This document shows positions 24,672-33,331 of a DNA stretch of 64,000 bases, piece by piece. This stretch comes from Fluviicoccus keumensis. GTDB lineage: Bacteria; Pseudomonadota; Gammaproteobacteria; Pseudomonadales; Moraxellaceae. Each line of letters starts with the position of its first letter. Position 1 is the stretch's first letter. The DNA is taken from contig NZ_SHKX01000010.1 in the NCBI RefSeq assembly GCF_004217445.1, positions 124,001 to 188,000 of the forward strand, in the 5' to 3' direction. The translations under genes were made by a program, and so were the position numbers. Below the pieces are notes generated by a model that saw only the letters and a list, made by a program, of their open reading frames with translations, was not told where the DNA came from and ran no database searches.

Positions 24672-25670
24672 ATGCAAGGCATTTACGTCGCCAGCGACCT
24701 GGGCGGGCTGGTGCTGGCCTATCTGGACCAACACGGCATTGCCGCACCGTCGATCCGCCACCGGCTGTCGGCCTGGCCCGCGCACGCACAGATGCCGATG
24801 ACCATGTGGTGGGACCTGCTGGAAAGCCTGCAAGCCCTGCTGCACGAACCGGCGCTGGGGCTGAAGATCGGCGCCTGCGTGCAGCCGGAACATACCGGCG
24901 TGATGGCCTACCTGATCATGCATTGCGGTACGCTGGGCGAGGCGCTGCTGCGTTTCCAGCGTTACCAGAAGCTGCTGCACAACATGTCTGACGTGCATCT
25001 GGACAGCGACGGCCGGGTATTGAAGATCAGCTGGGATGCGGATCAGGGCATTTCCACGCAGCTGTCGAACGAAGTGTTCATGGGCGGGTTGATCACCTTC
25101 GTGCGCTCGATCGTGTCGATGGAAGCGAACGCGACCTTCGGGCCGGAAGCGATCCACTTCACGCATGACGCGCCCTACCCGGTGGCGATGTTCGAGGCGT
25201 TGATGGGCTGCCGGGTGCTGTTCGGCCAGCCGCGCGTGGCGATCGAGATTGCCTTGCCGCTGCTGGCCTTGCCGGTGAACGGGCAGAATCCCTTTTTGCT
25301 GGAGTTGCTGGAGAAGCAGGCCGAGGCGTTGCTGGATGAATCGGCGAAGGGCGACAGTTTTCTGGAGTCGGTGCAGGCGATTTGCGTGGAGATGCTGAAT
25401 AGCGGTGTGCCGACGCTGGAGGGAGTGGCGCGGCGGTTGAATCTGTCGACGCGGACGCTGCATCGGCGGCTGGAGGATCGGGGGTTGAACTTTAACGGGA
25501 TGTTGCGGGAGACGCGGTTTCGGTTGGCGAAGCATTATCTGGGGGATGTGAGGCTGGATTTGAATCAGATTGCGTTTCTACTGGGGTATTCGGAGCAGAG
25601 TGCGTTTACGCGGGCGTTCCGGGGGTGGGCGGGGGTGTCGCCGAATCGGTTTAGGAAGCGGTTGGGGTGA
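24672..25670 (+). CDS. AraC-family transcriptional regulator (arabinose-binding-like domain)
   Basis: The product has 332 residues from the ATG at 24672. The N-terminal 200 residues match the ligand-binding domain found in OruR/ArgR-type AraC proteins (TGVMAYLIMHCGTLGEAL near 76), and the C-terminal 100 residues hold two helix-turn-helix units: VARRLNLSTRTLHRRL near 257 and IAFLLGYSEQSAFTRAF near 302. It is divergent from the sterol-desaturase-like gene, the usual arrangement for a local activator with its target. From about 25290 codon use shifts to G-ending codons and the plus strand becomes very G-rich and C-poor; this continues past the stop and marks the edge of the accessory island. Confidence 0.92.
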   Translation: MQGIYVASDLGGLVLAYLDQHGIAAPSIRHRLSAWPAHAQMPMTMWWDLLESLQALLHEPALGLKIGACVQPEHTGVMAYLIMHCGTLGEALLRFQRYQKLLHNMSDVHLDSDGRVLKISWDADQGISTQLSNEVFMGGLITFVRSIVSMEANATFGPEAIHFTHDAPYPVAMFEALMGCRVLFGQPRVAIEIALPLLALPVNGQNPFLLELLEKQAEALLDESAKGDSFLESVQAICVEMLNSGVPTLEGVARRLNLSTRTLHRRLEDRGLNFNGMLRETRFRLAKHYLGDVRLDLNQIAFLLGYSEQSAFTRAFRGWAGVSPNRFRKRLG

Positions 25671-25860
25671 TTGGTCATGGTTGGTTACAATCCAAACGAT
25701 TGGATTTATAGGGCGAAATTGCCGGGGTTTTCGGGGAATGGTAGGCTGAGAGCGTTACTCTTTAAGGATTCGGATCTCACATATACGGACAGAAATTTTT
25801 CAATGCTTTGATTTTTAAAGTTTTACAGCGAATATTTATTTTTATAAAGGAACACCAACA

Positions 25861-26942
25861 TGCAATTTAGTGTAAATGACTTTGCTGCACATGTACTTAA
25901 AGCCATTAAAAATGGGGAAGATTTTTCTTTTCCGTGTATGTATAACGACCAACTCAGGGAAATTGATCTGGATTTCTCGTTGGACAGCCTAAACCATATT
26001 GATGCACTATTGTTAAATATCCGGAATCGATATAAGCCAAGCTATGACAACCTTATTCAAACCCAAGCCGGCCAGCTCTTTCTAATGGTTTTGGCTTTTT
26101 ATTTCATGTCTGTCATGGCCAAAGTTAGCCAATGTAGCGTTAAGTGGTTTGATTATGAAGAGTTTAAAGCCATTGTTCCTGCAAACGCCGCTCCAGAACA
26201 TTGCTTCGAGACAAATTTCGTCTGTATAGCTCAAAGCGCAATAAGACTCCCATTATTTGCCGTCAATGACATTTTATTTAAAAACCCCGCCGGTTTAGGT
26301 CTTGCTAATTATGCCGAGCAATTTTTGAATGAGCCGCCCGAGCATATTGAATTGAATTTTCAAAATGAGAAAGAAACACTATCAGATGAATTAGTTTCAA
26401 AAAACGAGTCATTAGTTAATTTATCTGAGTGTATGGGGCTTTTGTTGGCTGCGACCATCGCTCATGCTCCGTCTACTAACTTTGGCATTACTTTGCTCGC
26501 ACCATCAACGGAAGAAGGGCGACCCGGAATGAAATTAGTCAAATTCATGAGCGACGACACTTCAGAGTTTCGAAACCACCTAGATAATAACCCCCGGCAA
26601 AAGGAATGGCTTTGTGGCGTTTGTGATGGCTATGTTTACCCCTATGAAGGGAAAACGGATGCGCTCATTTTTGAGGCTATAAACTACCAAAAAGACCCGA
26701 AGACAAAAATACATCTCTACTTACCATATAGCCACGATGAAACAAGCAAACAATTTTACTTCTCCAAGCCGCTACTAATAAAAAATCATTGGTCTGACAC
26801 AGATATAGAAATCATATCAAAATCCATAATAAAGCATATCCTCCAAATGCCTATCGCACTTGATGCATGGCGAAAATATTACCCTGAATACGATACAATA
26901 TCGGAAACTCCTATTAAAAAACCATGGTACAAATTTTGGTAG
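25861..26942 (+). CDS. Hypothetical protein, 360 aa, island, KPWYKFW tail
   Basis: A 360-residue soluble protein without a signal peptide. Base composition is clearly AT-richer than the flanking genes, with many A/T-ending codons, which suggests acquisition by transfer. AAAGGA sits before the ATG at 25861. Apart from a hydrophobic stretch near residues 75-90 (LFLMVLAFYFMSVM), little stands out. The C terminus ends in IKKPWYKFW, almost the same as the EKKPWYKLW end of the otherwise different product at 32575. No family was recognised; an effector, immunity or defence role would be typical for such orphan genes but is not shown. Confidence 0.75.
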
Positions 26943-26970
26943 TTTTTAATGATGAAGAGCTCGGGGGCAG

Positions 26971-27000
26971 GGCGTGATTAATTAACTCTTCACACGCCCC
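26971..27000. terminator. Hairpin between island genes
   Basis: A seven-base stem (GGGCGTG with CACGCCC) spans a 16-base AT-rich loop in the 73 bases between two island genes. No T tract follows, so it may be a weak terminator or only a folded spacer. Confidence 0.3.
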
Positions 27001-27015
27001 AGCCTTCGCACCCCA

Positions 27016-27573
27016 ATGAGAAAAATTACTATGAAAACACTGGCCCTGCTTTTATTAATAACAACCCCTGAGTTATCATACTGCGCCGCGCTTTGCCAAA
27101 ACAATGAGGTCGTGATTTTTTCGTGCCATACTAAAACCCAAAAAATCATATCAGTTTGCTCATCAATTAAAGTATCCGCCAGTGCCGGTTATATTCAATA
27201 CCGCTTCGGCAACAAGAACAGGATTGAGCTTTTTTACCCCACCAAAAAAGTTCATCCAACAGACTCATTCCTTTATAACTCAATCGTTCAACCAGGGAGC
27301 ATCATGTCCCATTTAAGTTTCCAGAACAACAGCTACAAATATGTGATTTATGACGATATCGCCAAGTTACCACCCTATGGCCAAAATAATACTGAAGAAA
27401 TGGCCGGGGTTTATATCATTAAAGAAAATAAAATCCTTAACGCAGTCACATGCCTACACCCAGGAAAGATCGGCATGAGTCTTAGCCGGGCCGGGATAGA
27501 AGAGGGAGAGAAGGAAGTAGTTATTCCACACGGGGATTACCTTCCGGGCCTTGAGTCAAATCTAAAAAACTAA
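27016..27573 (+). CDS. Hypothetical exported protein, 185 aa
   Basis: The 185-residue product opens with a signal peptide (MKTLALLLLITTPELSYCA when read from the ATG at 27031; the upstream ATG at 27016 adds five residues). The mature part has several Cys residues, two of them near the new N terminus, and beta-rich sequence such as YIQYRFGNKNRIELF and YKYVIYDD. Base composition is AT-rich as in the gene before it. It looks like a small periplasmic protein stabilised by disulphides. No family was recognised and no partner is evident; it is followed by the toxin-antitoxin pair. Confidence 0.7.
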   Translation: MRKITMKTLALLLLITTPELSYCAALCQNNEVVIFSCHTKTQKIISVCSSIKVSASAGYIQYRFGNKNRIELFYPTKKVHPTDSFLYNSIVQPGSIMSHLSFQNNSYKYVIYDDIAKLPPYGQNNTEEMAGVYIIKENKILNAVTCLHPGKIGMSLSRAGIEEGEKEVVIPHGDYLPGLESNLKN

Positions 27574-27700
27574 CCATCGGAAAATAGGAACGGAGCCATA
27601 TTCCCATCCCCCCGCTCCATCCTTCACACCCATCCTCCAATTGCCCCACCCCACCAAAAGTAGTAACATCCCTACAATAAATCCACTCCGGGGCCATGCC

Positions 27701-27955
27701 ATGCCCATCACCACCTACACCAGCCGCGAATTCAACCAGCACGCCAGCGAAGCCAAAAAAGCCGCCAACCACGGCCCCGTCTTCATCACCGACCGCGGCA
27801 AACCCGCCCACGTCCTGCTGAGCATTGACGACTACCGCAAACTCACCGGCGAACAAATGTCGCTGGGCGAAGCCGTCGCCCAATACCACGTCCCCGACTT
27901 CGACTTTGAAGCCCCGCGCGTGGAAGGCCTCACCCGCCCGGCGGACCTGGGCTGA
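27701..27955 (+). CDS. Type II antitoxin, Phd/YefM family
   Basis: The 84-residue product begins MPITTYTSREFNQHAS and contains GPVFITDRGKPAHVLLSIDDY (split here for length: GPVFITDRG then KPAHVLLS), the hallmark of Phd/YefM antitoxins that bind DNA with the N-terminal half and wrap the toxin with the acidic C-terminal tail. The last base of its stop codon is the first base of the toxin start (TGATG), so the two are coupled. A TACAATA hexamer-like box about 25 bases upstream of the ATG may be the -10 of an autoregulated promoter. An earlier in-frame ATG at 27641 gives an unlikely N-terminal extension. Confidence 0.92.
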   Translation: MPITTYTSREFNQHASEAKKAANHGPVFITDRGKPAHVLLSIDDYRKLTGEQMSLGEAVAQYHVPDFDFEAPRVEGLTRPADLG

Positions 27956-28371
27956 TGTTTATCCTCGACACCAACGTCCTCTCGGAACTGAGACGCCCCG
28001 ACAAGGCCGACCACCGCGTACAGGCCTGGGCAGCCGCCCAACCCCTGAACCGCTTCTACCTGTCCGCCATCACCATCATGGAGCTGGAACTGGGCATCCT
28101 GTCCGTCACGCGCAAGGATGCCGGACAAGGAGCCGTGTTGCGCCAATGGATGGACCAGCTGGTGCTGCCCCGCTTCGAAGGCCGCATCCTGCCGGTGGAT
28201 ACCGCCGTGGCCCAACGCTGCGTCGCCCTGCACATTCCGGACCCGCGCTCGGAGCGCGACGCCCTCATCGCCGCCACGGCGCTGGTGCATGGCATGACCG
28301 TGGCCACGCGCAATATCGCCGATTTCACCCCCACCGGCGTGCCGGTATTCAATCCGTGGACAGAATCATGA
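27955..28371 (+). CDS. vapC: Type II toxin, PIN-domain ribonuclease, VapC/FitB-like
   Basis: The 138-residue product has the PIN-domain acidic residues: Asp in ILDTNVLSE near residue 5, Glu in TIMELELG near 43, and Asp in SERDALIAATAL near 100 and NIADF near 122. Such toxins are magnesium-dependent RNases, often cutting tRNA or rRNA, and are held inactive by the antitoxin encoded one base upstream. The ending FNPWTES is typical of the FitB-type branch. Codon use is GC-rich like the chromosome, unlike the AT-rich genes just before it. The last 144 coding bases and 11 bases beyond the stop are repeated, in decayed form, at 32304. Confidence 0.93.
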   Translation: MFILDTNVLSELRRPDKADHRVQAWAAAQPLNRFYLSAITIMELELGILSVTRKDAGQGAVLRQWMDQLVLPRFEGRILPVDTAVAQRCVALHIPDPRSERDALIAATALVHGMTVATRNIADFTPTGVPVFNPWTES

Positions 28372-28382
28372 TGCGGAATGAA
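28228..28382 (+). repeat. Toxin 3'-end segment, repeated at 32304-32458
   Basis: This stretch aligns without gaps to 32304-32458, with the last 36 bases identical and extending 11 bases past the toxin stop codon. The two copies are in direct orientation and enclose about 3.9 kb. Confidence 0.85.
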
Positions 28383-28632
28383 TGCCCCCGCTGTTCTGTA
28401 CACAAGAAAATTAGTCGGAGGGCTGAGCATGATTAATTATCAATCAAATATAATCATATGAATTCTTTAATGCCGCACCGGTTAATAAGGCCTAAACCCG
28501 GCATCAACATCGACAATACCTCTGCCAATTATGGGTCTGTTTTTGATGATTTTGACAAGCTTGCATATTCCAACTTTTGTGAGACATAACCAGTTTGGTT
28601 TTCAACCAAAACTCTTTTCAAGGGATATCGTA

Positions 28633-28782
28633 ATGCCATCCGCAAAACGCCTGTTCTTTCTCTTACTGGTAGTTGTGCCAATAGCCGCATGGTTCATTGT
28701 GAATGCCCGTAAGAGTCATCGCACCCGTTTTCAACAATGGCATGGTTCCGCTGGCATGAAAGACGTGTGGCTCTACAGATGA
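28633..28782 (+). CDS. Possible small membrane protein, 49 aa
   Basis: An open frame of 49 codons begins at an ATG with AAGGG about nine bases upstream. Its product would have a basic N terminus, one membrane helix (LFFLLLVVVPIAAWFIV) and a basic tail. It lies in an otherwise empty 590-base stretch (28372-28962), whose remaining part shows no clear gene. No family was recognised; it may be an annotated-by-chance frame. Confidence 0.35.
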   Translation: MPSAKRLFFLLLVVVPIAAWFIVNARKSHRTRFQQWHGSAGMKDVWLYR

Positions 28783-28962
28783 AAAACCGTTGAACCGCGA
28801 GGCATAGTGACATGGGATGTAACAGTTAAATTGATGGACCTCCGCACGCCGAATTGTTGGCGCTATCGAGGGTGTGCTAGCGTGAGATTCATATCATTTG
28901 CGACTGTTCCAGCAAGTGTTGTTTCCCGTCAGGCGGATGAAGACCATGGAGAGTAAAAACCG

Positions 28963-30441
28963 ATGACTAGAGGATGGCGTCTCATATTGGCGGGATTGGC
29001 GTTGCTGCCGCTGTTGGCATGGTCACAATCTCCGCCCCCTCAGCCCCCCTGCAAAGTGACTTCACTCCAGGGAGATGTAGTCGCTTACCAAGGGACGTGC
29101 AGGGATGGTCTTATCGAGGGCCCGGCCGAACTCATCATGCGAGGTATCAATAGCACGCAGGATGGCCCTTTGATCTATAAGGTCTATGGCTGGTTTGACC
29201 ATGGCCGCGCATCAGGCCAGCTGATGCAGGTACTGAGCAACGGCATTAATTTGTGGTTCTTCGACAGCGAAGGCAAATGGGTCTGGCACTTCTCTAGAAG
29301 CATAGGCATCGCCTGGGACAATGATGCCTACTGGTTTTTGGATGCTGACTCGGATGCCGCCGGCTTCAAGCTGGAAAATCGGCAGGTCGACGGTAAAGCT
29401 GAACAGATCATCACAACATCCGAATTACTGCTTCAATCCGGTTCGAGCCTGACCGACCAGCGTGTTCCCTCGGTTGGTCCCGCCGCAATGCGCCTGTATC
29501 TGGATCACCTTCCGCGAGATAATCCCGCTCTGGCGATCGAACACCTGGTTGAAAGCAAGGCCTTGTTTCCCGCAGATCCGCCGGATCTTAAAATCGGCCC
29601 CGAGGAATTGCTAGTGCATACCCGGGATGGTTGCGGCTTGATCATCCCCTATGCCAGCCATGCCGGTAACCGGCATATTCTGATCGATGACTACCTGCGG
29701 CATAGCTGGTTGGGCGAGTGCGTGAACGGACTGGCCCTGGGGCCGGGAAAGCTGCTGATCAGGAGTACGGTGGACAACGCCTTGGTGGCTATTGTCAGCG
29801 GGTGGCGTCTCTACGGCCGGCCGATCGGAAGAAGTATCGAAACAAGACTCCCTTCATCATCGGGAAATTTACCCGGAAGCGTGACGGAGGGCTTCGACTG
29901 GGGCGGAGCCTCCTACACCCGCAGCCGCACAGCGCTGGGTGCGCCCACGCCGCGCAACTGGCTCTACGACCCGCCTAAGGTTATGGTGAGTTCCGCCAAG
30001 CGCGAGGTGATCTATACCCTGTTGCAGGCCGATCAGGATCACGATCATTGCAAGGGCGCGGGCGATAGCTGTCTGGAAGAACAAGTATTGGGCGGCGGCG
30101 ATACACACAATATTCCCTGCCAAGGCAATTGCGGGGCGGTGTGGGCCGAGAAGGTAGCGCCCCTCTTGGCGGAGTTCGCTGCCGCAGAAAAACGTGACAC
30201 CCCGGCTGTCGAGGCTGCCAAAAAATCCGTGGAACCCCTCCTGAAGAAACTTCAGGCCAAGCGTGTCCAGGACGCCAGGCAGCGCGAACGCCAACAGGCA
30301 GAGGCCAAAGCAAAGCGCGAGGCGGAAGCGGCGACGCTACGAACACAGGCGCTAACCCAGGCCAACCAGTCCAAACGGCCGGTGGCAAGCCCGAATGTCG
30401 ATGCGCTGATCAAGCAGCTTTTGAAGGGTGGAAAATCATGA
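28963..30441 (+). CDS. Hypothetical exported protein, 492 aa, MORN-like repeats
   Basis: The 492-residue product has a signal peptide (MTRGWRLILAGLALLPLLAWS). Two segments share a pattern: CRDGLIEGPAELI near 46 and CVNGLALGPGKLLI near 250, which recalls single MORN-type repeats, each with a Cys. The C-terminal 90 residues are a long Lys/Arg/Glu/Ala-rich helix, probably a coiled coil. It overlaps the next gene by four bases (ATGA), so the two are co-translated. No enzyme motif was seen. It probably works in the periplasm together with the exported protein that follows. Composition is moderately GC-rich, unlike the AT-rich island genes on both sides. Confidence 0.7.
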   Translation: MTRGWRLILAGLALLPLLAWSQSPPPQPPCKVTSLQGDVVAYQGTCRDGLIEGPAELIMRGINSTQDGPLIYKVYGWFDHGRASGQLMQVLSNGINLWFFDSEGKWVWHFSRSIGIAWDNDAYWFLDADSDAAGFKLENRQVDGKAEQIITTSELLLQSGSSLTDQRVPSVGPAAMRLYLDHLPRDNPALAIEHLVESKALFPADPPDLKIGPEELLVHTRDGCGLIIPYASHAGNRHILIDDYLRHSWLGECVNGLALGPGKLLIRSTVDNALVAIVSGWRLYGRPIGRSIETRLPSSSGNLPGSVTEGFDWGGASYTRSRTALGAPTPRNWLYDPPKVMVSSAKREVIYTLLQADQDHDHCKGAGDSCLEEQVLGGGDTHNIPCQGNCGAVWAEKVAPLLAEFAAAEKRDTPAVEAAKKSVEPLLKKLQAKRVQDARQRERQQAEAKAKREAEAATLRTQALTQANQSKRPVASPNVDALIKQLLKGGKS

Positions 30442-31454
30442 GGACACGGGTGGGCGTAGTCATCGCGGGCGTCGTACTGGCCTCCGGGCTCTCCGGAAAA
30501 GCTCTCGCCGCCAAACAGACCTGGGTGCTGCCCACGGACTGCCAGGCGGAGCAGGCCGCTATCAGGGCGAACGGAGATTATGAGGGGGGTAGCACAGAGG
30601 AACTGATCACTCAATCGATCGAGTTTCCCTGGATTTATCGTTTTTCCTTCTCCCGCCGGGGAAACGGCGAATTGATGACCCCGGAGGACTTGAAGGCGTT
30701 CGGTGACCAACTCATCCAAGAGGGGCAAGCTAACGTTGATCGGTATCGCAACTCCTATCCGGCGGAGTCACTGGCCCGCATTATGCGGGTAGCCCGGATG
30801 AAGGCATGCCCCTATTACGTGGCTGCTGAAAGAAGCGCCGGGCCGAAGCCGACTCCGGCCCCGGTGAAGGATTGCTCTCAGGATGCGAGCACGCTGGTCA
30901 ACAAGAGCTTGCAGGACATTGATACCCGGGTGGGCGCTTTCATGGCATCGAACGCCGGGCAGGCTCAGGGCTCTCCAACACCGTCCTTGCAGGTCGTGAT
31001 GTGGGCGACGCTCCAGCAAGCCAGGATCATCCAGCGATATTGCTCAGGGTCTGCGGGTTACAAGGAGCGCGCCGAGAGTCTGGAGTCTTCGTTCCTGGCG
31101 GCGCAACAGGCCTGTCGTCAACTCCAGTCCCGTCCGGAAATCTGTGAGCCTGTCGCCCCTGAACAACTGATGGCCGGTGATGACAAGGCCCGGCGGGATG
31201 CTGACGCTGTCAAGCAACAGTCCAAAACTGGCGCACGCGCCGCCGTCGATAACACGCCACCGGGCTTCAACCCTGCCGAACTTCCTCCGGCGGATTTTAT
31301 GGGTTACTACACCGGGCAATGCCTGGAAAGCGGTTTTTCCCCCGTATCGAGTCAGGGCTGCGTGATCTGTGGCAATCCGGAAGGAACCTTGGGTGCCGGG
31401 TTTCAGTGGCGAAAATGCCAGGCATCCAGCCAGGGCGCGAGCGCGGCGCGTTGA
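30438..31454 (+). CDS. Hypothetical exported protein, 338 aa
   Basis: The 338-residue product has a signal peptide (MRTRVGVVIAGVVLASG to about ALA at residue 24) and a mature part with at least eight Cys residues, including PTDCQ near 32, RYCSGS near 200 and a C-terminal CVICGNPEG. The middle is helical and Gln/Ala-rich. It overlaps the upstream gene by four bases and is followed 114 bases later by a lipoprotein gene, suggesting a three-gene envelope unit. No domain was recognised. The disulphide-rich ending could be a structural or binding module. Confidence 0.7.
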   Translation: MRTRVGVVIAGVVLASGLSGKALAAKQTWVLPTDCQAEQAAIRANGDYEGGSTEELITQSIEFPWIYRFSFSRRGNGELMTPEDLKAFGDQLIQEGQANVDRYRNSYPAESLARIMRVARMKACPYYVAAERSAGPKPTPAPVKDCSQDASTLVNKSLQDIDTRVGAFMASNAGQAQGSPTPSLQVVMWATLQQARIIQRYCSGSAGYKERAESLESSFLAAQQACRQLQSRPEICEPVAPEQLMAGDDKARRDADAVKQQSKTGARAAVDNTPPGFNPAELPPADFMGYYTGQCLESGFSPVSSQGCVICGNPEGTLGAGFQWRKCQASSQGASAAR

Positions 31455-31568
31455 GTCGTGAGGAGCGGGGAGCGGGGCTGGCCGTCTGCGCCATCACAAA
31501 TTAGGGATTCAACTGCGCGATGCAGAAACGTCAGCCGTGATTCGGCACACTGCGGAAATTACGCTGCC

Positions 31569-32189
31569 ATGATACGAATCTCACCAACCGGATACCGGAT
31601 GCTCCCGGCCTTACTGCTGGTTGCCGCGACCCTGCTCGCAGCCTGCTCATCCGCCCCTGTACGGGACCGCAACACCTCGCCCCGGAACGACCAAAGCATG
31701 CTTCGCGGCTGGATGAACTGTACGGACGCTGGTTGTGGCAGGGGCTTCATTTCCGCCTATTCAACCTTTCAGTTCTTGCAGGTGGACGACCGTTTGCAAA
31801 AGAACACGCCGGTGGTCATTACCTCGCCGGGCCGTCACTGGGTTGAGGCCTATTATTCCTGGGGTGCGGGCATCATGACCGGCATCGGTAATTACCGTAA
31901 TTACGGTTTCGAAATCGAACTCTTGCCCGGCTACACCTATCAGGTTGAAGACGCGCCATCCGGCTGTATTGTCCCCATGAGACGCCACTGGGTTAGTCCG
32001 CGCACCTTACACATCACGGAAATTTCGCCATCGGGCAACCGTGCGTCACACAGTATCCGCGCCATGGAGTACTGCACGCCGGAAAGCAAATCACCCGGCA
32101 GTTGCAAGAAGGATGGGGATTGCGCTTCGGGCGTGTGTACTCCCTTCGGCGGAGAGACCGGCTTTGGGCTTTGCGGGGAACTGCGATAA
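31569..32189 (+). CDS. Hypothetical lipoprotein, 206 aa
   Basis: The 206-residue product has a lipoprotein signal with the lipobox LLAAC about residue 25 after the ATG at 31569; the open frame extends upstream without a likely start. The residue after the lipid Cys is Ser, which favours outer-membrane sorting. The mature part is Tyr/Gly-rich (YYSWGAGIMTGIGNYRNYG) and ends in a Cys-rich segment with SCKKDGDCASGVC, resembling a small disulphide knot like those of Dickkopf- or EGF-type cysteine motifs, though homology to those is not claimed. It follows the two exported-protein genes and probably belongs to the same envelope unit. Confidence 0.7.
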   Translation: MIRISPTGYRMLPALLLVAATLLAACSSAPVRDRNTSPRNDQSMLRGWMNCTDAGCGRGFISAYSTFQFLQVDDRLQKNTPVVITSPGRHWVEAYYSWGAGIMTGIGNYRNYGFEIELLPGYTYQVEDAPSGCIVPMRRHWVSPRTLHITEISPSGNRASHSIRAMEYCTPESKSPGSCKKDGDCASGVCTPFGGETGFGLCGELR

Positions 32190-32199
32190 CACCGCCCTT

Positions 32200-32260
32200 T
32201 CCCCCTCCCGCCGTACAATAAGGCCCGCCCAGCGCCAAACCATCCCCCCCCGAAAACCGC
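32200..32260 (+). repeat. Second copy of the yehS leader
   Basis: This segment matches 34386-34454, the region just upstream of yehS: both hold a pyrimidine-rich run, CCGCCGTACAATA, GCGCCAAACC and a C-run followed by GAAAACC. Here the yehS coding sequence is missing and a decayed toxin end follows instead. It lies in the 385-base stretch 32190-32574, which has no intact gene. Confidence 0.75.
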
Positions 32261-32303
32261 GTGAAAATGCGGTCAGACTCGATTAACCCGACACTGCGCC
32301 AAC

Positions 32304-32447
32304 CTGCACATCATGGACCCGCGCTCGGAGCGAGACGCCCTCATAGCCGCCACGACTCTGGCTCATGGCATGACTGTGGCCACGCTCAAAGTCGCCTAAT
32401 TCGTATCCACAGATGTGCCTTTATTCAATCCGTGGACAGAATCATGA
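32304..32447 (+). pseudogene. Decayed 3' fragment of a VapC-type toxin gene
   Basis: The fragment aligns codon for codon with the last 48 codons of the intact toxin at 27955 (LHIxDPRSERDALIAAT is kept), but carries an in-frame TAA in place of the Asp codon of IADF. The final codons FNPWTES, the stop and 11 following bases are identical to the intact copy. Only the end of the gene is present, with neither toxin start nor antitoxin upstream. The preserved frame suggests that it was once functional and decayed by substitutions. Confidence 0.85.
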
Positions 32448-32574
32448 TGCGGAATGAAAGTATCCAGAATCTCCCTATGCGCCATACTGGTCTTTGGATA
32501 TGATTGATGGATCTACCGTCTTGATGGCCTGATACCGAAGCACCAGTCGAGCTGATCGCTGATAGGGAAAACCC

Positions 32575-33195
32575 TTGTTTAGCATTAAACGTGGCCTGCA
32601 TATGGATAATGAAAAGTTCAAATCGTTGTTAGAAACAGCTGACTTCTTCGATCAGACAGCAAGAAAGTTGCTTGTTACCGAGCGAGGACTTCATGCCGAA
32701 ACGCTGATTGCTTCTGTTTCCAGAATGTCTGGTTCCTTGATGTATAGAAGCTTTGGTCACCCTGCTTCTTTAGAGCCGGGAAAAGCCGTACTTTCGGATA
32801 AGGCTGATTTTTATGGACCAAAACTGATGAATTTGATGTTTGGCACATTACAGCAATGTGGACATCAAATTGGTGAGGCAAACATTAACACCGAATATGC
32901 TTCAACCAAATATATCCCGATAAGTTTCAAAGAGTCACATGCCCGTCTTGCTCCATTTTATTTGAAATATTGCGAAGCCGCGAAACTGTCTCACCATGAT
33001 GCCGCATTTGCGGCTGCAATTGCCACGGCTTTGCTCATTCATGACTGCCGGGAAGTTCTAGATATTCGTAAAGGTGCGGGAGTTGCCATTTATGGGCTGG
33101 TGGAAGGAACAAAAACAGTTCCTTACCCAATTGGCGAAAAATCGGAGAGGCGGCCTCCCAATCCAGAAAAAAAGCCATGGTATAAGCTTTGGTAA
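32575..33195 (+). CDS. Hypothetical protein, about 200 aa, island, KPWYKLW tail
   Basis: The product has 206 residues from a TTG at 32575 (AGGG about eight bases upstream) or 197 from the ATG at 32602, which lacks a good ribosome binding site. It is soluble and helical, without a signal peptide. A hydrophobic helix HDAAFAAAIATALLIH near residue 143 is the most regular part. The C terminus ends in EKKPWYKLW, like the product at 25861 although the rest does not resemble it. Composition is AT-rich relative to the chromosome. No family was recognised. It opens a block of three orphan genes between the toxin remnant and yehS. Confidence 0.65.
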   Translation: MFSIKRGLHMDNEKFKSLLETADFFDQTARKLLVTERGLHAETLIASVSRMSGSLMYRSFGHPASLEPGKAVLSDKADFYGPKLMNLMFGTLQQCGHQIGEANINTEYASTKYIPISFKESHARLAPFYLKYCEAAKLSHHDAAFAAAIATALLIHDCREVLDIRKGAGVAIYGLVEGTKTVPYPIGEKSERRPPNPEKKPWYKLW

Positions 33196-33331
33196 CTTGG
33201 CCTTGTGTAAAATTAAATCCGGGCTTCAAGTACGACAGGACTCGTAACCCATATACAGGCGTGGAAGCATGCCCTTCCGGGAAACAGCAATGTACGAAAT
33301 TACAGGTTGAATTAAAATCAGGGCTCATCAC

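Noticed and set aside
32261..32503. 80-codon open frame overlapping the toxin remnant
   Set aside because: It is in a different frame from the toxin homology and only arises from the decayed sequence; the toxin frame explains the similarity.
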